From NCBI GenBank assembly GCA_030549335.1, contig CM060187.1, positions 1,798,001-1,862,000 of the forward strand: a stretch of 64,000 bases of DNA. Reading direction: 5' to 3'. The stretch is from Pontederia crassipes. Taxonomy: Eukaryota > Streptophyta > Magnoliopsida > Commelinales > Pontederiaceae. The notes under the pieces are model-generated. The model worked only from the letters and a program-made list of their open reading frames with translations. It searched no databases and was not told the origin of the DNA. Both the position numbers and the translations under genes were made by a program. Positions 12,516 through 24,127 of the stretch are shown here, in pieces (the first letter of the stretch is position 1; each line of letters begins with the position of its first letter).

Positions 12516-14760
12516 ATGACACAAAAGATGGAGGACATTCTTATTACAAATTAAAGTTGGAGGATAATGCTGAACAAACGTCAAAATTTGAGGGCATTTG
12601 ATATAATTTACCTACTAATGAAGAAGTATGCTGAATTAAAAATGATGATATTTTGAAACAAAAGAAAATAGTCAAAGTTTCACCAAGAGACGACTTAAGA
12701 CAATAAATACCTCTCCAAACCAACTTTCGATGATTCATATTTCATACTATCTCGAGCTCTGTCACAAATAGAGCCATGCAACGGGGTTTTGAAATTAGCT
12801 TCTTGACGACAATCGATTTTCGACCTAGAATGACACATTTGTATACTACGCTTGATCCACCTTGACCAATTACATGTGTTTCGCAAGTTATTGGTCATCC
12901 TCATAATGTCTTCATAGAAAAGACAAACGAAGTCGAAATTTTAGTATTTCATCAAAGCTAGTTACTATTTTTTATATAAAATACAAGTTCACTATATCCT
13001 CATTATGTATATTGCTAGTTTAAATGGGATAATAAATATACAGGAAAGACATACCATCATAATGGTAAACTCTTATTTACATAGACAATTGCATGAATTA
13101 ATAGCATATCTTGATTGTACTATAACTATTTTAATTGCAACTTTTATTTGTATCATTTTATGGGCCAGTATTGTCCGTTAACATCTTGTCCGCTATAACT
13201 TTATTGGATCCGAATTTGAAATTTGTGTAAGTGTAATATGTGTTAATCTGAACTAAATTTTGGAAAGACATAAATCACTGTTCTTTCCCATTAAAGAAGT
13301 AATTAATGAATTTTATATTATATAACAAGACTTATTTATTAAATTAATTAAAAATGATGATATTATGGAATAAAAGAAAATAATCAAAGTTTCATAGATG
13401 AGCAACAGAAGGCTTAAGACAATCAATGCCTCTCCAATCCAACTTTGGATTGTTGATATTTTACTATCACGAGCTCCGTCACAAATAGAACCATGTCATG
13501 GGTTTTTTGAAATTAGCTTCTTGATGGCAATCGATTCGACCCATAATGACACATTTGTATACTATGCTTGATCCCTCTCAACCAATTACGTGTGTTTCAT
13601 TTAAGTTATTGGTCATCCTCATAATGTCTTCATAGAAAAGACAAACGAAGTTGGGATTTTAGTATTTCATCGAAGCTAATTATAATTTTTTTATATAAAA
13701 TACAAGTTAACTATAACCTCATTATGCATATTATTAGTTTAAATGGGATAATAATTATGCAGGAAAGTCATACCATTAATCACACATAATGGAATAAACT
13801 CTTATTTACAAAGACAATTGCATTAATTAATCACATAACTTTATTGTAGTATTTTAATTGCAATTTATATTTGTAACATTTAATGGGGCAATACTGTCCA
13901 TTAACATCTTGTCCGCTATGACTTTATAAGAATCGAATTTGAAAATTGTGTAAGTGTAATATGAGTTATTTTGAACTAAATTTTGAAAACATAAAAGATT
14001 GTTCTTTCCCAAAAAAGAAGTAATTAATGAATTTTATATTATATAACAAGACGGTTTTCTTAAATCAATTACAAATGATGATATTTTGGAACAAAAGAAA
14101 ATAGTCAAAGATTCATAGATGACCAAGACAAGGCTTAAGACAATCAATGCCTCTCTAAACCAACTTTCGATGGTTGATATTTCATACTATCTCAAGCTTT
14201 GTCACAAATTGAGCCATGTCATGGGGTTTTGAAATTAGCTTCTTGGTGGTAGTTAATTCTCAACCCAGAATGACACATTTATATATTACGCTTGATCCAC
14301 CTTAATCAATTATGTGTGTTTCACATATGTTATTGTTCATCCTCATAATGACTTCATAGACAAGACAAACCAAGTTGGCATTTCAATATTTCATCAAAGC
14401 TAATTACTATTCTTTATATAAAATACGAATTCATTATAACCTCATTATCTTCAAGAAAGTCATATATTCAATCACACAATGGAATAAACTGCATGAATTA
14501 ATTGCGTATCTTGAGTGTACTGTAACTTCTTTAATTGCAACTTTTATTTCTTACCTTTGATGGGGCAATATTATTCCTTAACATCTTTTCTGCAATACTT
14601 TATAGGAACAAAATTTCAAATTTGTGTAAGTGAGATATAAGTTAATCTGAACTAAATTTTGAAAAGATATAAATCACATTCTCGTTATCATAAAAGAAGT
14701 AATTAATGAATTTTAGATTATGTAACAAGTATAATTTATAAAATCAATTAAAATGAGTAT
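12516..14760. repeat. ~0.71-kb tandem repeat array (copy 2, about three units)
   Basis: Marks AAATGATGATATT occur at 12639, 13352 and 14072, spaced 713 and 720 bp. Each unit carries the GAGCTC(T/C)GTCACAAAT block and ATGGGGTTTTGAAATTAGC. A further diverged unit-like stretch follows to about 15170. No coding potential is visible. Confidence 0.75.
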
Positions 14761-15173
14761 ATTGAGGACATAAGCAAATAATTAAGTTTCATAAATTCAA
14801 TATGATATATACTATTTTTATTGAAGATAATAGTAAGTATGATACTTAATATCTTTGTATTTTATATTTTATTTAAATGTCTCATATTACCTTACATTAG
14901 TTACGTCATATTTGTATATATATTAATTATTACAAGCAATCAATAAAATTTATTCCTGTCAACTTATATTACATTTGTACAAATTCCAAAATCTGGTTCA
15001 AATTGTTGCGAGAAAGATGTTGGGGGTAGTACTGCCCATTAAAGAGTATAGTAATACATAGTTGGATATGAAATACTTGATTACATGTACATATGGCATG
15101 CTTACTTTTTATGAAGTGACCTATTAATTATTATGGTAAAAGAAGAAATTATCTTACACTATATAACAAGTCT

Positions 15174-16040
15174 CACTACAAGAAAATTAGAATTTTTCGA
15201 CGGGTCGTTCCCGACGGATAGAAATTCGTCGCAATTTACCACGGATAGGTATCCGTCGGTACAACCGTCGGAAATAAGAATAATAAATTACACAATATGT
15301 TATATTATTATTTTATTTTTTGATGATTAGGAACTCGAAAGTTTCGACGGATATCTATCCGTCGAAATTTTCAACGATCCTAACCATCGATATAATATAA
15401 GAAGTATTTTATTAATATATTAGCGACAATTTAGGCCGTTAGCCACCGGATCTGGCCGCCTGATCGGCCACCAGTCGGCGGGATATGGCCGCTGGCTGCC
15501 AGATCTAGCGCGGGCGTGCGGATCGATCGCCTGACGGCCGGATCTGCCGCAGGCGTTCGGATTAGTCGCCTGGCGGCCGGATCGGCCGCTTCACAGTCCA
15601 ATTTGGCGGGCATGCGGGGGGAGGGGGGGGGAGATTGGCCGTCAGTCGGCCGAATCTGACCGCTGGCTGCCAATTGGCCGAATTTGGCCGCTGGCTAATT
15701 TTTTTATATGATAAAAATTCTTTGCGACGGTTGTGATCCCCAAAAGCTTCGATGGTCGTGACGACCACCGAAAGTTTTGACGGTTGCGACAACCGACGAA
15801 AGTCTTGACGGTTGCGACTGCCCAAAGTTTCGACGATTGCGACCGCCAAACTTTTGGGACGGTTACAACCGTCGAAACTTTCGAAGAGTTTTTTCCAATC
15901 ATCGAAAATTATTTTGCGACGACTATTTTTTCGACGGATCGGTTCCATTGAAAAACCCATTGAAATTCATAATTTTCGACGATTTTTGTCAAATTATAGA
16001 CGGTTTTGACCGTCTGTAATTTATTTTTTTTCTTGTAGTG
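15174..16040. mobile_element. Non-autonomous CACTA (En/Spm-type) transposon, 867 bp
   Basis: Inverted termini CACTACAAGAAAAT (15174) and TTTTCTTGTAGTG (ending 16040) are flanked by the 3-bp target duplication TCT (15171-15173, 16041-16043), as expected for CACTA elements. The subterminal zones are packed with CGACGG/CCGTCG-type short repeats in both orientations, typical transposase-binding arrays. The middle is GC-rich. No transposase is encoded, so it depends on a partner elsewhere. A paralogous empty site (AAAAGTCTAATTTC near 24668) supports the boundaries. Confidence 0.9.
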
Positions 16041-16744
16041 TCTCATTCTTAAATAAATTAAAATGATGATATTTTTTTAACAAAAGAAAATAGTCAAGCT
16101 TTCATAAATGGCCAAGAGAATGCTTAAGCCAATCAATGCCTCTCGATGACTAACATAACATGATTGTTTGGTTCTGAAATCTAAATTGTTTGAAATTGAG
16201 AAATATGGTGAGGACATATCACTAGATGCACATAGAGTTTCATATGCTAGAAACTTATTGAAAAAAGTGTCCTAATGAGAATTATTTTAATAAAAAAAAT
16301 ATTTTCAATGAATGTAATATCCTAACTGATTGATAATCTTACAACCTTTATAAGTAACAGATAATTTCAAAAGGGTGACATATCTTTCTGAAATCTTCTT
16401 GTTAATTATGTAGCACAATTAATCAAATATTTTAAGATGGCTTTATTATAGTTGAACATAAAAAAAATTATATATTATTGATAATTGTTTGATGAACCCT
16501 ATTAAGAAAAAGTATTGTGTCCATAGAAAAAGCTATAAATATCAATGTAACAATTTTTCAGAAGCTTAATACAAATGACGAAACAAAATATGAAGTATAA
16601 AGATGGCACCAAAATTGATGTGAAGAATGTAGATGTCAAACATTTCTGCTGAATGGATGAATTGTAGCATAATGCACAATTGATAGCCGGAACACCATTA
16701 TATATTATTCATATTGTCGTTCGTAAATCGATGGTAATGTGTGA

Positions 16745-17420
16745 ATATTAGACCTCCACCAAGTACAAGGTCGGATGAGGTACTTCAACACATGGCTGAC
16801 CTCGAGCATGTTCGGATGATCCACCGACTTTTATTTGGTGCATTGTTATTATGCCACCCGAAACACCTTGTTTACTCAATATCATTCATTGCACGTAGAG
16901 GATATTGTGGGGTCCCACTATGTTCATAACTATTGCCATCGTATTCGTTTCCTTCTCTTGTATCTAAGAACATCCGAACAAACCATTCATTCGGAATCAG
17001 AGAAAAATTAAAAGGAAAAAAAGTTGATAGAATTACCAATTGAACAAACTACACCCTCTTTTCAAGGCTTTCCATCATATTATTACCTCGAGCAAAAACT
17101 ATTCCAAATCTATAAATATCTAATTTTTTTTTTATCAACCTTAGTATCTCAGCATGCTGGAATCAGTGTAGCCAAATGTGCCCACGACAAGTGGTCAAAA
17201 GTGTGTGTAGGAAATCAACAAACTCTTGGCAATTCCATAGTCGGCAATGCAAGCTTCTTCATGATTGCCAGATAATTTATTGGACGTCTTCACATCTTGG
17301 GATTACAGTCATGGTGGAGATAATCTAATTCTTGGGGTGCTCTGATTGCAATTCTCAAATGAGCATCCTATTCTAATGTGTTTGTTGTTGAAGAATGTCA
17401 TTGGATAAAAGAAGTATATT
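16745..17420 (-). pseudogene. LRR receptor-like kinase (ERECTA-type) kinase-domain pseudogene
   Basis: Reading the minus strand from about 17380, broken frames give kinase landmarks in order. First comes a helix like LRIALGAAQG and the pre-catalytic YLHHDC (near 17330). Then come remnants of the HRDxKxSN loop and an activation segment beginning ADYGIAKSL (near 17250, DYG for DFG). These are followed by GTFGYTD, DIYRFGIVF (near 17110) and, after a gap, VDHPNMLEVSHVLKYL (near 16800), like the C-terminal lobe DRPTM...EV.RVL. Stops and frameshifts interrupt every part. YLHHDC plus DFGIAKSL fits ERECTA-like LRR kinases. It has no extracellular part and is surrounded by repeats. Clearly non-functional; the subfamily call is inference. 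Confidence 0.65.
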
Positions 17421-17489
17421 CTGGAGTACCAAAGTTCAAAGAAGTCTTGACATCCTAATCTACAACATAATTGGACGTCTTCACATCTC

Positions 17490-18320
17490 AAAGAAGACGA
17501 GGCAACAAAATTTTTTTAAAAAAATCAATGTTTAAAATGGTTAGGAGAATCGGTTGAATGACAATTGAAAATGGCTTCATAAATTGTGAGCAGCCAAGAA
17601 AATCGGTCAATCGATTCATCGACGAGAAAAATGCAAGACTCATTGGCTGAGAAATGAATAAAAAAGGTTGACCAAATGCACAACTAGAATAATGTGAGAA
17701 AGCCAAAAAATATAGAGACCCGAGATCAGCTGATCGGACACGCGACCGAAAAAATGCGAGAAAGCTAGAAAAGCTGAAGACCCAAGATCAGTCGACCGAC
17801 CAACACGAAAAATCTTTAACTCCTACACAGAGCGGTCGAGAAAACTCGATGAAAAAAATCTTTGACTCCTACATAGATCAATTGGCATGTTCTCAGTAAA
17901 AGCTACAATAACTGCTAGTTTTTGAAATGAATGTTTTGGAAGATTTTTCCAGCAGTTGCATTTCATAAAAAAGGCTATAAAAAGGATACAAAAGGTAAAA
18001 TAAAGATCATTCATGCAACCAAAAAACATCCGAGAGCCCTAACAAAATCCTAGAACAAGTTCTTGATCATTCTCTTGCAAAAACCTATCTCTCTCTCTCT
18101 CTCACTCTCTCACTTAAAAGGTGTGAAAATTTGTAAAAGAGAATTTATTTCATGATCTTGAAAGCTCTTTTATAACTAGAGGTGTTCTTTGCCTTTTGAG
18201 CGAAGAAGATAGACGTTCAACGTAAGAAGGATTTACCTCCCTCTACAAGAAAGGAGGAAAATATTGAAACTTCAACGGTCTTGAGATCGAGGAATTCACC
18301 CCTCCTCTTGGTGTCTTTTG
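17490..18320. repeat. Probable decayed LTR or retroelement leader
   Basis: Non-coding stretch with repeated GTCGACCGAC-like and GAAAAAATGCGAGAAAGC motifs, a TATA-like GGCTATAAAAAGG near 17971 and a CT-rich run at 18089-18113. This resembles promoter-bearing LTR sequence, but I could not define ends or a target duplication. The call is tentative. Confidence 0.3.
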
Positions 18321-18804
18321 ATCTCACAACTATCTCGAGCTTTCTCAAATATAGACATATTTTGGGGTTTTGAAATTAGCTTCTTGATGGCAATCAGTTC
18401 CCATCCGGAATGACGCATTTGTATGCTACGCGTGATCCACCTCGACAAATTATGTGTGTTTCTCTTAATTTATTGGTCATCATCATAATGTCTTCATAGA
18501 CAAGACAAAACCAAATTGGCATTTTAGTATTTCATCGAAACTAATTACTATTTTTATATAAAATACAAGCTCACTACAACCTCATTTTGTATATTGCTAG
18601 TTTGAGTGGGTTAATAATTATGTTGGAGAGTCATATCTTTAATCACACATAATGGAATAAACTCTTATTTCTTGAGTGTACTATAACTACTTTAATTTCA
18701 ACTTTTTATTTGTAACCTTTAACGGGCAGTATTTTCCGTTAAAATCTTTTCTATAATAACTTTATAGGAACCAAATTTAAAATTTGTGTAAGTATGATAT
18801 GAGT
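18321..18804. repeat. Third copy of the 0.71-kb repeat segment, left part
   Basis: Carries the same marks as the arrays at 4.2-5.3 and 12.5-14.8 kb (ATCTCGAGCTTTCTCAAAT, GGGGTTTTGAAATTAGCTTC, TATATAAAATACAAG). It breaks off at GATATGAGT, where the outer solo LTR is inserted, and resumes at 24128. Confidence 0.7.
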
Positions 18805-20129
18805 TGTCATGCAGGTATTTCACAAATGTCATTCTTACATAATCATGGTTATAATTATCATATTAAGTTAGTTTAGGTGCTTATACAGTCATGCTTGCAT
18901 TCAATAATTAACATTTGGCTTAAAGCATAATGATAATTAAGTTATCGATAAACGTTATAAAAAAACTATATACGATGAGTAGGAATAAATTTTAATATTT
19001 GTTAATATTATAATACATCTGTTTAACTATGACTAATTAAGATTAATTAGAGGTCAAATGTTGATTTGTAACAAATAAAAATTATTGGACCTTCATTTAA
19101 CCAATAGGGTTTCAAGTAGCTGAAGTAGGTGACTCACCAACTGCTTAGAAATTTATTTTTCTGAACTGCCATATGATATAGTAAAAGTTTGAAAACAATA
19201 TAAAAATTACATATCCTTATCCTCGAGTAGGAACTTTTTTTTTCAAGATGAAATCCCTAGTGGAATGGCCAGAAGAAATTCGACAACATCGTTTGTTTAA
19301 GGTGAATTCTCTGATCCGAAACTAACCTTCAACTTCAAATGATCATTTCTTCATGGTTCGTCCTCCATAAATTCTTAAATTTTACATGGTTCATCCTTTC
19401 AAAGTTAGCTTTCCGTGACCTTCCATGACCATAAGAATCATCTCAAAAGAATTTTTATAGAGGAAGTTATGACCTAGGTTCATGGGTCGTTCACTCTATC
19501 CTAAGTTAGAGAAAGGTCCACCCTGTAAATTAGGACATAATTAATATAGTACGAATTAGGGTTTGAAATTTGAATATGTTCAATGCGACTTTACAATGGC
19601 GATGAGAAGCGGAATAATCCAATTTGGACGTATATACATGGAGAAATGAATTTTTCATTTTGTATGACTTCTTCTATCAGATTTCAGAACATGGACAGAA
19701 CCCAAGTCGAATTGACTATTTTTGTTAGAAGGGGTATATAATAAATTAAATTCTATAGTTTTTATTCCTAAATACTACTGATGTATAGCTTCTAGAAAAA
19801 TTATAATCTCGTCAAATGGACAAGTATTGTGAAAGATATAAATTATTCTTCTAATATCATATAGTCTCATAGAACACAAACCCTAGGTGACATTACTTAG
19901 AGTTTTATGAATTTTTCATTGAGAATTAGATGATGATATTTATAGGTTGAATACCCTATTAAGTCTAGTTTCTAATTCATATATAATCATAAGATTTGAG
20001 CTCGTGATTAAGAAGTTATGAATTAATTATTACCATACATGCAGTCTGAAATTCTGAGACAACACCTAATCAAGTTTGAAAATTTGAATAGTTTCAAGTG
20101 TTAAATAGCATATGAATATAAACACTTGT

Positions 20130-22842
20130 TGTCACGACCCCGAATTAAACCCTAATTTAATTTGAAGCTCGCGACTCATTACGAACGATCACATAAAATT
20201 AGAAAAGATTGTAGAAACGTGATGTAAATTTTCTTTTATAACATACATAAGAATGAAGATATCATAAAATAAACTACACAATTTATGACGATCATTCAGA
20301 GCAAACCAATAATCCTTAAATTTTACATTTCATAAAATGATTTTGCCTTCTTAAAACATATAAAATATTACATATCCATTACACATAACCAAACCTCTCA
20401 ATATCCTAATAGAAGGATACGAGTGACTCAAATCTTTCCATCTTACCATGAACCCTTCAAAATACTGTCACTCGCATGATTTCCAAGAATTATCTGAAAA
20501 ATGTTGGAAACAACAGAGTGAGTTAAAATAGCTCAGTAAGTTGATAATTCATAAGCTATGTGTTACAATCTAATTAATTCGGAGGGACGTGCAAAGATAT
20601 GAAATAATTATAATATCGCAATGGATGTTTTCATATATTTGAAAATAATATATACAATATCCTAATCAAAATCATCACACTCCAATTACATCATTATTAT
20701 TCAAATCATATCAAACAGATGTATGAAAATGCAACACTCTCATATGAATGCACGGATCACCAACTGGCCAGTGGTCGGTAGGTGGACTATAGAGGTGACT
20801 CCCATCGTGATCAGCAATGTAGCACTTAGCTCCATCTTACCTCATCTCTTTTGGGGAATAAATCATATAACGATATGTGGACTCTAGAGGTGGCCCCTAC
20901 GGATTCTAAAGGTGGCCACATCGCGACTACTCACGATGTGGCACTTAGCTCCGCATGAAACTTAGCTCCAGCCTATCTCATCCCATTATTGGGGAACATA
21001 ATGATGGATTGGACTCTAGAGGTGGCTCCCATCGTGATCGACGATGTAGCACTTAGCTCCAACCATCATATATGCAAATGCAGACAAATGTCGATGCACG
21101 ATCATATCTCGAATATCAGAAGATGAATCAAACTCATTCAAACGGAATAGGATTACATCCTATAAGCTGGCTCTATAACATTTCACATATGCTTTACCAA
21201 TGAACCATAAATTGATCAATCATTTCAAACATAATTTTCATATAAACTTATCCATATATGGATTTAATACATATAACAATTGTATCTCAAATATCAGAAG
21301 ATAAATCATATCAAATACCATTTCAAACAAAATAAGATTACACTTATCGTAATTCGTTCATAACATATCACATATGCTTTTCAAATGTGCAAACATAAAA
21401 TCATTCAAATATACTTTTCATCGTTGCATTTCTCGAAATCAATTCATAGTATATCCAAAACATATTCAATACATATAATAATCGATGTCACACCGAATTC
21501 AAGAGAGGTGAATACATAGAGTAGGAGAAATTAACTTACCTGCCATAAGCGATCACATAAGGTGTTTCCTCATTTCTTTTTCTTATCATTCATTTAACCC
21601 TATAACAATAATATAAATCCATATTACTATTGCAACCATGCCAACATGGAGATTTTATATCAATTAGTACACAACTCCTATTAAGTTCATTCCATTTCTT
21701 TCTAAAATTAGACTTCATAAGGTTTTCTATATATAATTCTTAGAATTTATATCGTTTCGTACTGACCACGATAAATTTATCAAGTACTAGTATAATCTGC
21801 CCTATATTTCGTTCTGACAGATTGAGTGATGTTTGGTAAAACATTTATAACTTTCCCTAGACATAACTTTTTTGATGATTCCAACTCTATATGAATTCTA
21901 ACATCCTCATCTTTCCTACTCTAAATTATCAAATAATTCTATGATATATTAGATTTAATACATAATTTATAAAATTAGGTAACAATTTCGGAGGGCAAAG
22001 AGATAACACCTAAAAGATAAGGACATAACTTTTATACAAAGTTCCAAATAATTTGATTTCAGATGTAAATTATTTTGTATTTCTCCATTTAATTATCTAT
22101 TTATTCGATTTCCTAATAACTAAGATGTATAAATAGTTCTCTTTTGAATTTTACTTTTCTTTGGATGGTACATAACAGACATAGCTGAATATATGTCATT
22201 TTGAAATGATTTTACATACTTAGCAACCATGTTCAAGTCAAGCACTAGACTAGTAAATTTCATATCTTGTTGCTAACAAAATAATTTACAATGCAATAAC
22301 TAACTATAGACTCTTATTATCCTTGAAAATTGATATACTTATATTTGCTAATTAACATGTAACTTCTAAATGTATTTCTTATTGTACTAATTATTTCCTC
22401 TGCATAAAACGACTTCCGTAAGATCATCCTAAACAACTTTCACTTTTTTTTTTCAAATTACTATGCGACATCTTTTTTTTTTCCAACAAGATAAACATTA
22501 AATGCTAAAACCTGGAACGCAAAGATAATTTTTCCTAATTAATTTTATAACTCTAACAATGGATTTTCTTCCCTTATCTCTCCAATCAATATCGTAAACA
22601 AATTATTACACTAAATCTTTCGTAAGATTAAAACATAAAGAGACTACCTTTTTTTCTTTTTATTTCTTGCTCTTTCGTTAAATCTCCGCTGACAACATCT
22701 ACTCGCTTTTCTTTTCTTTTCTCTTCTCTCTTTTTTACTATCTCACTCGGCCAGTATGCTCTTCTATAATTATATACGTATATATATTTCTGTATGTATG
22801 GCGGCTAAGTAAGTCGGCTACTTGAGGTGGAAGTATATCACA

Positions 22843-22894
<52 letters not shown>

Positions 22895-23475
22895 GATTAT
22901 GATTACCAATTAAGTGGTGACCTAGGGTTCTTAATATGGTTGTACTTATCCAAGATGTGGTGAGGTGGCTTGTGAGATAAGGTTTAGGTGATAGGTGAGT
23001 GGGGTTTTGGTGTGCATGCATCAGGCCACGTAAAAGATGGTTTGATCACCAGCAAGAAACTAAAACAAGTATTAAATAATTTATTCCAATCTAATATCTC
23101 CAATATGAAGTAAAGCATAGGCAAGAGAACATTAAATTATTTGGTATAATTAATCAAGTAACTAATAATCTTTAGTTTACCGAAGTACTTATATAAGTTA
23201 GTTAACTAATAAAATTATGGATAATTGGGAATTAAAAGCACATTGAATGACCGACTAATTATCTTAAAATTTCCTCATGACAATTAATTAATTTTAATAA
23301 TTAATTCGCATACACTAGTATTACAATATAATATTTTGACAAAACTTGGATCAAGGAGTCACTTATTAAATACTTAATTAAGCTAATTAATTATTTACAA
23401 TAAATTAATTAACTTATAACATTATAAAAGAAATCCCTAACTTAAATACCTAAAAAAAAATCTTGAGATGTTACA
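20130..23475 (-). mobile_element. Inner solo LTR (minus strand), 3.35 kb
   Basis: On the minus strand it starts TGTAACATCTCAAG (23475) and ends GGGGTCGTGACA (20130). The perfect target duplication CTTGT lies at 20125-20129 and 23476-23480. The repeated module at 20775-21070 (CACTTAGCTCC, GGTGGC...) is the reverse of that in the LTR at 5262-7797, so they are one family. A TA microsatellite lies at 22846-22891. No coding region. It is nested in the outer LTR and is therefore younger. Confidence 0.88.
22846..22891. repeat. (TA)n microsatellite
   Basis: About 23 uninterrupted AT dinucleotides inside the inner solo LTR. Confidence 0.95.
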
Positions 23476-23825
23476 CTTGTCTTCTTCATCCATGGGCACG
23501 TTGGATGAAGGAAAAATAAGTCAATCAATCATATGACAATCAGATGAGACAACAACTGGCACAAGCTGAAATGATGCATAAATCCAGTAAAGCAGGATAC
23601 AAGATAGAATTTGAAACCTGTCATAGAGGCCAAGCACCGGCATAACCTTCTAAATCCTCTCCGTTGGAATCAGATCTGAAGATAATTGATCGTGAAGAGG
23701 CCAATAGGTTTGCTTGGGTATCCCAACACCTGTGATTAATTGACAAGAAGGGGAACAAAAAATAATGAGATGTAAACCTGACAAAATGAAACCGGGTATT
23801 TCTCGTGTGCAAATGGTCTCCTACT
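23476..23825 (-). pseudogene. Captured fragment of the alpha-glucan, water dikinase gene
   Basis: Nearly collinear with 43760-44122 of the intact gene: the start of the last exon, the intron, exon 32 (SIIFRSDSNGEDLEGYAGA still readable), the next intron and the edge of exon 31. Because introns are included, this is a DNA-level copy, not a processed retrocopy. Differences include a lost AACA in the intron, a 5-bp loss in exon 32 (GATCGTGAAG against GATCGTCTAATGAAG), an inserted A (GGCCAAGCACC) and several substitutions; by eye it is about 93-95% identical. It lies in the same orientation as the parent, about 20 kb away, inside the outer solo LTR. It cannot encode a functional product. Confidence 0.92.
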
Positions 23826-24127
23826 TTTTATTTTTAGCATGCATGTATTATATAACTATAAGTGTTGAAATATAGAGTAGAAATATTCTTTGCTATTTGG
23901 GATGCTATATGTTAGATAGTGTGTGGAAAAAAATGATGACATCATGATATGTTTTATGTTCTTTTGATTAAACTTTGATAAAGATAATTGTATTTATTAT
24001 TATATTAATAAATAACATCAAGTTAAATAAAGGTGAATGTTTTGTCAAATTTATTCTAAAATAGTTAAATAAATTTAAGAGTTACAATAATTAGTATTAG
24101 GACTTAGTCATAGAGTTGGGTGTGACA

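Larger units (their letters stand above)
11697..16560. repeat. Tandem segmental duplication, copy 2
   Basis: Copy 2 repeats 3369-11696 without the two large insertions. It starts abruptly inside LTR sequence (11697), directly after the end of copy 1, which marks the duplication joint. It then carries LTR end 12515, repeat series 12516-14760, a complete CACTA element 15174-16040 and the flank 16041-16560. It acts as the unoccupied reference that fixes the insertion points in copy 1, for example CTTGATCCCTCTCAACC near 13568. Confidence 0.8.
18805..24127 (-). mobile_element. Outer solo LTR (minus strand), interrupted by a younger LTR
   Basis: On the minus strand it starts TGTCACACCCAACTC (24127) and ends CCTGCATGACA (18805). 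The flanks TGAGT (18800-18804) and TGAAT (24128-24132) are a 5-bp target duplication with one transition. The uninterrupted repeat family reads ATATGAGTTAATCTGAAC across this point, confirming the insertion. Without the nested LTR (20130-23475) and its duplicated CTTGT it is about 1.97 kb. Its part near the 5' (minus-strand) end contains a 350-bp dikinase gene fragment (23476-23825). No retroelement coding region is present. Confidence 0.7.

Noticed and set aside
20130..23475. Possible host gene region between the repeats
   Set aside because: TG...CA ends, perfect target duplication and shared LTR modules identify it as a solo LTR.
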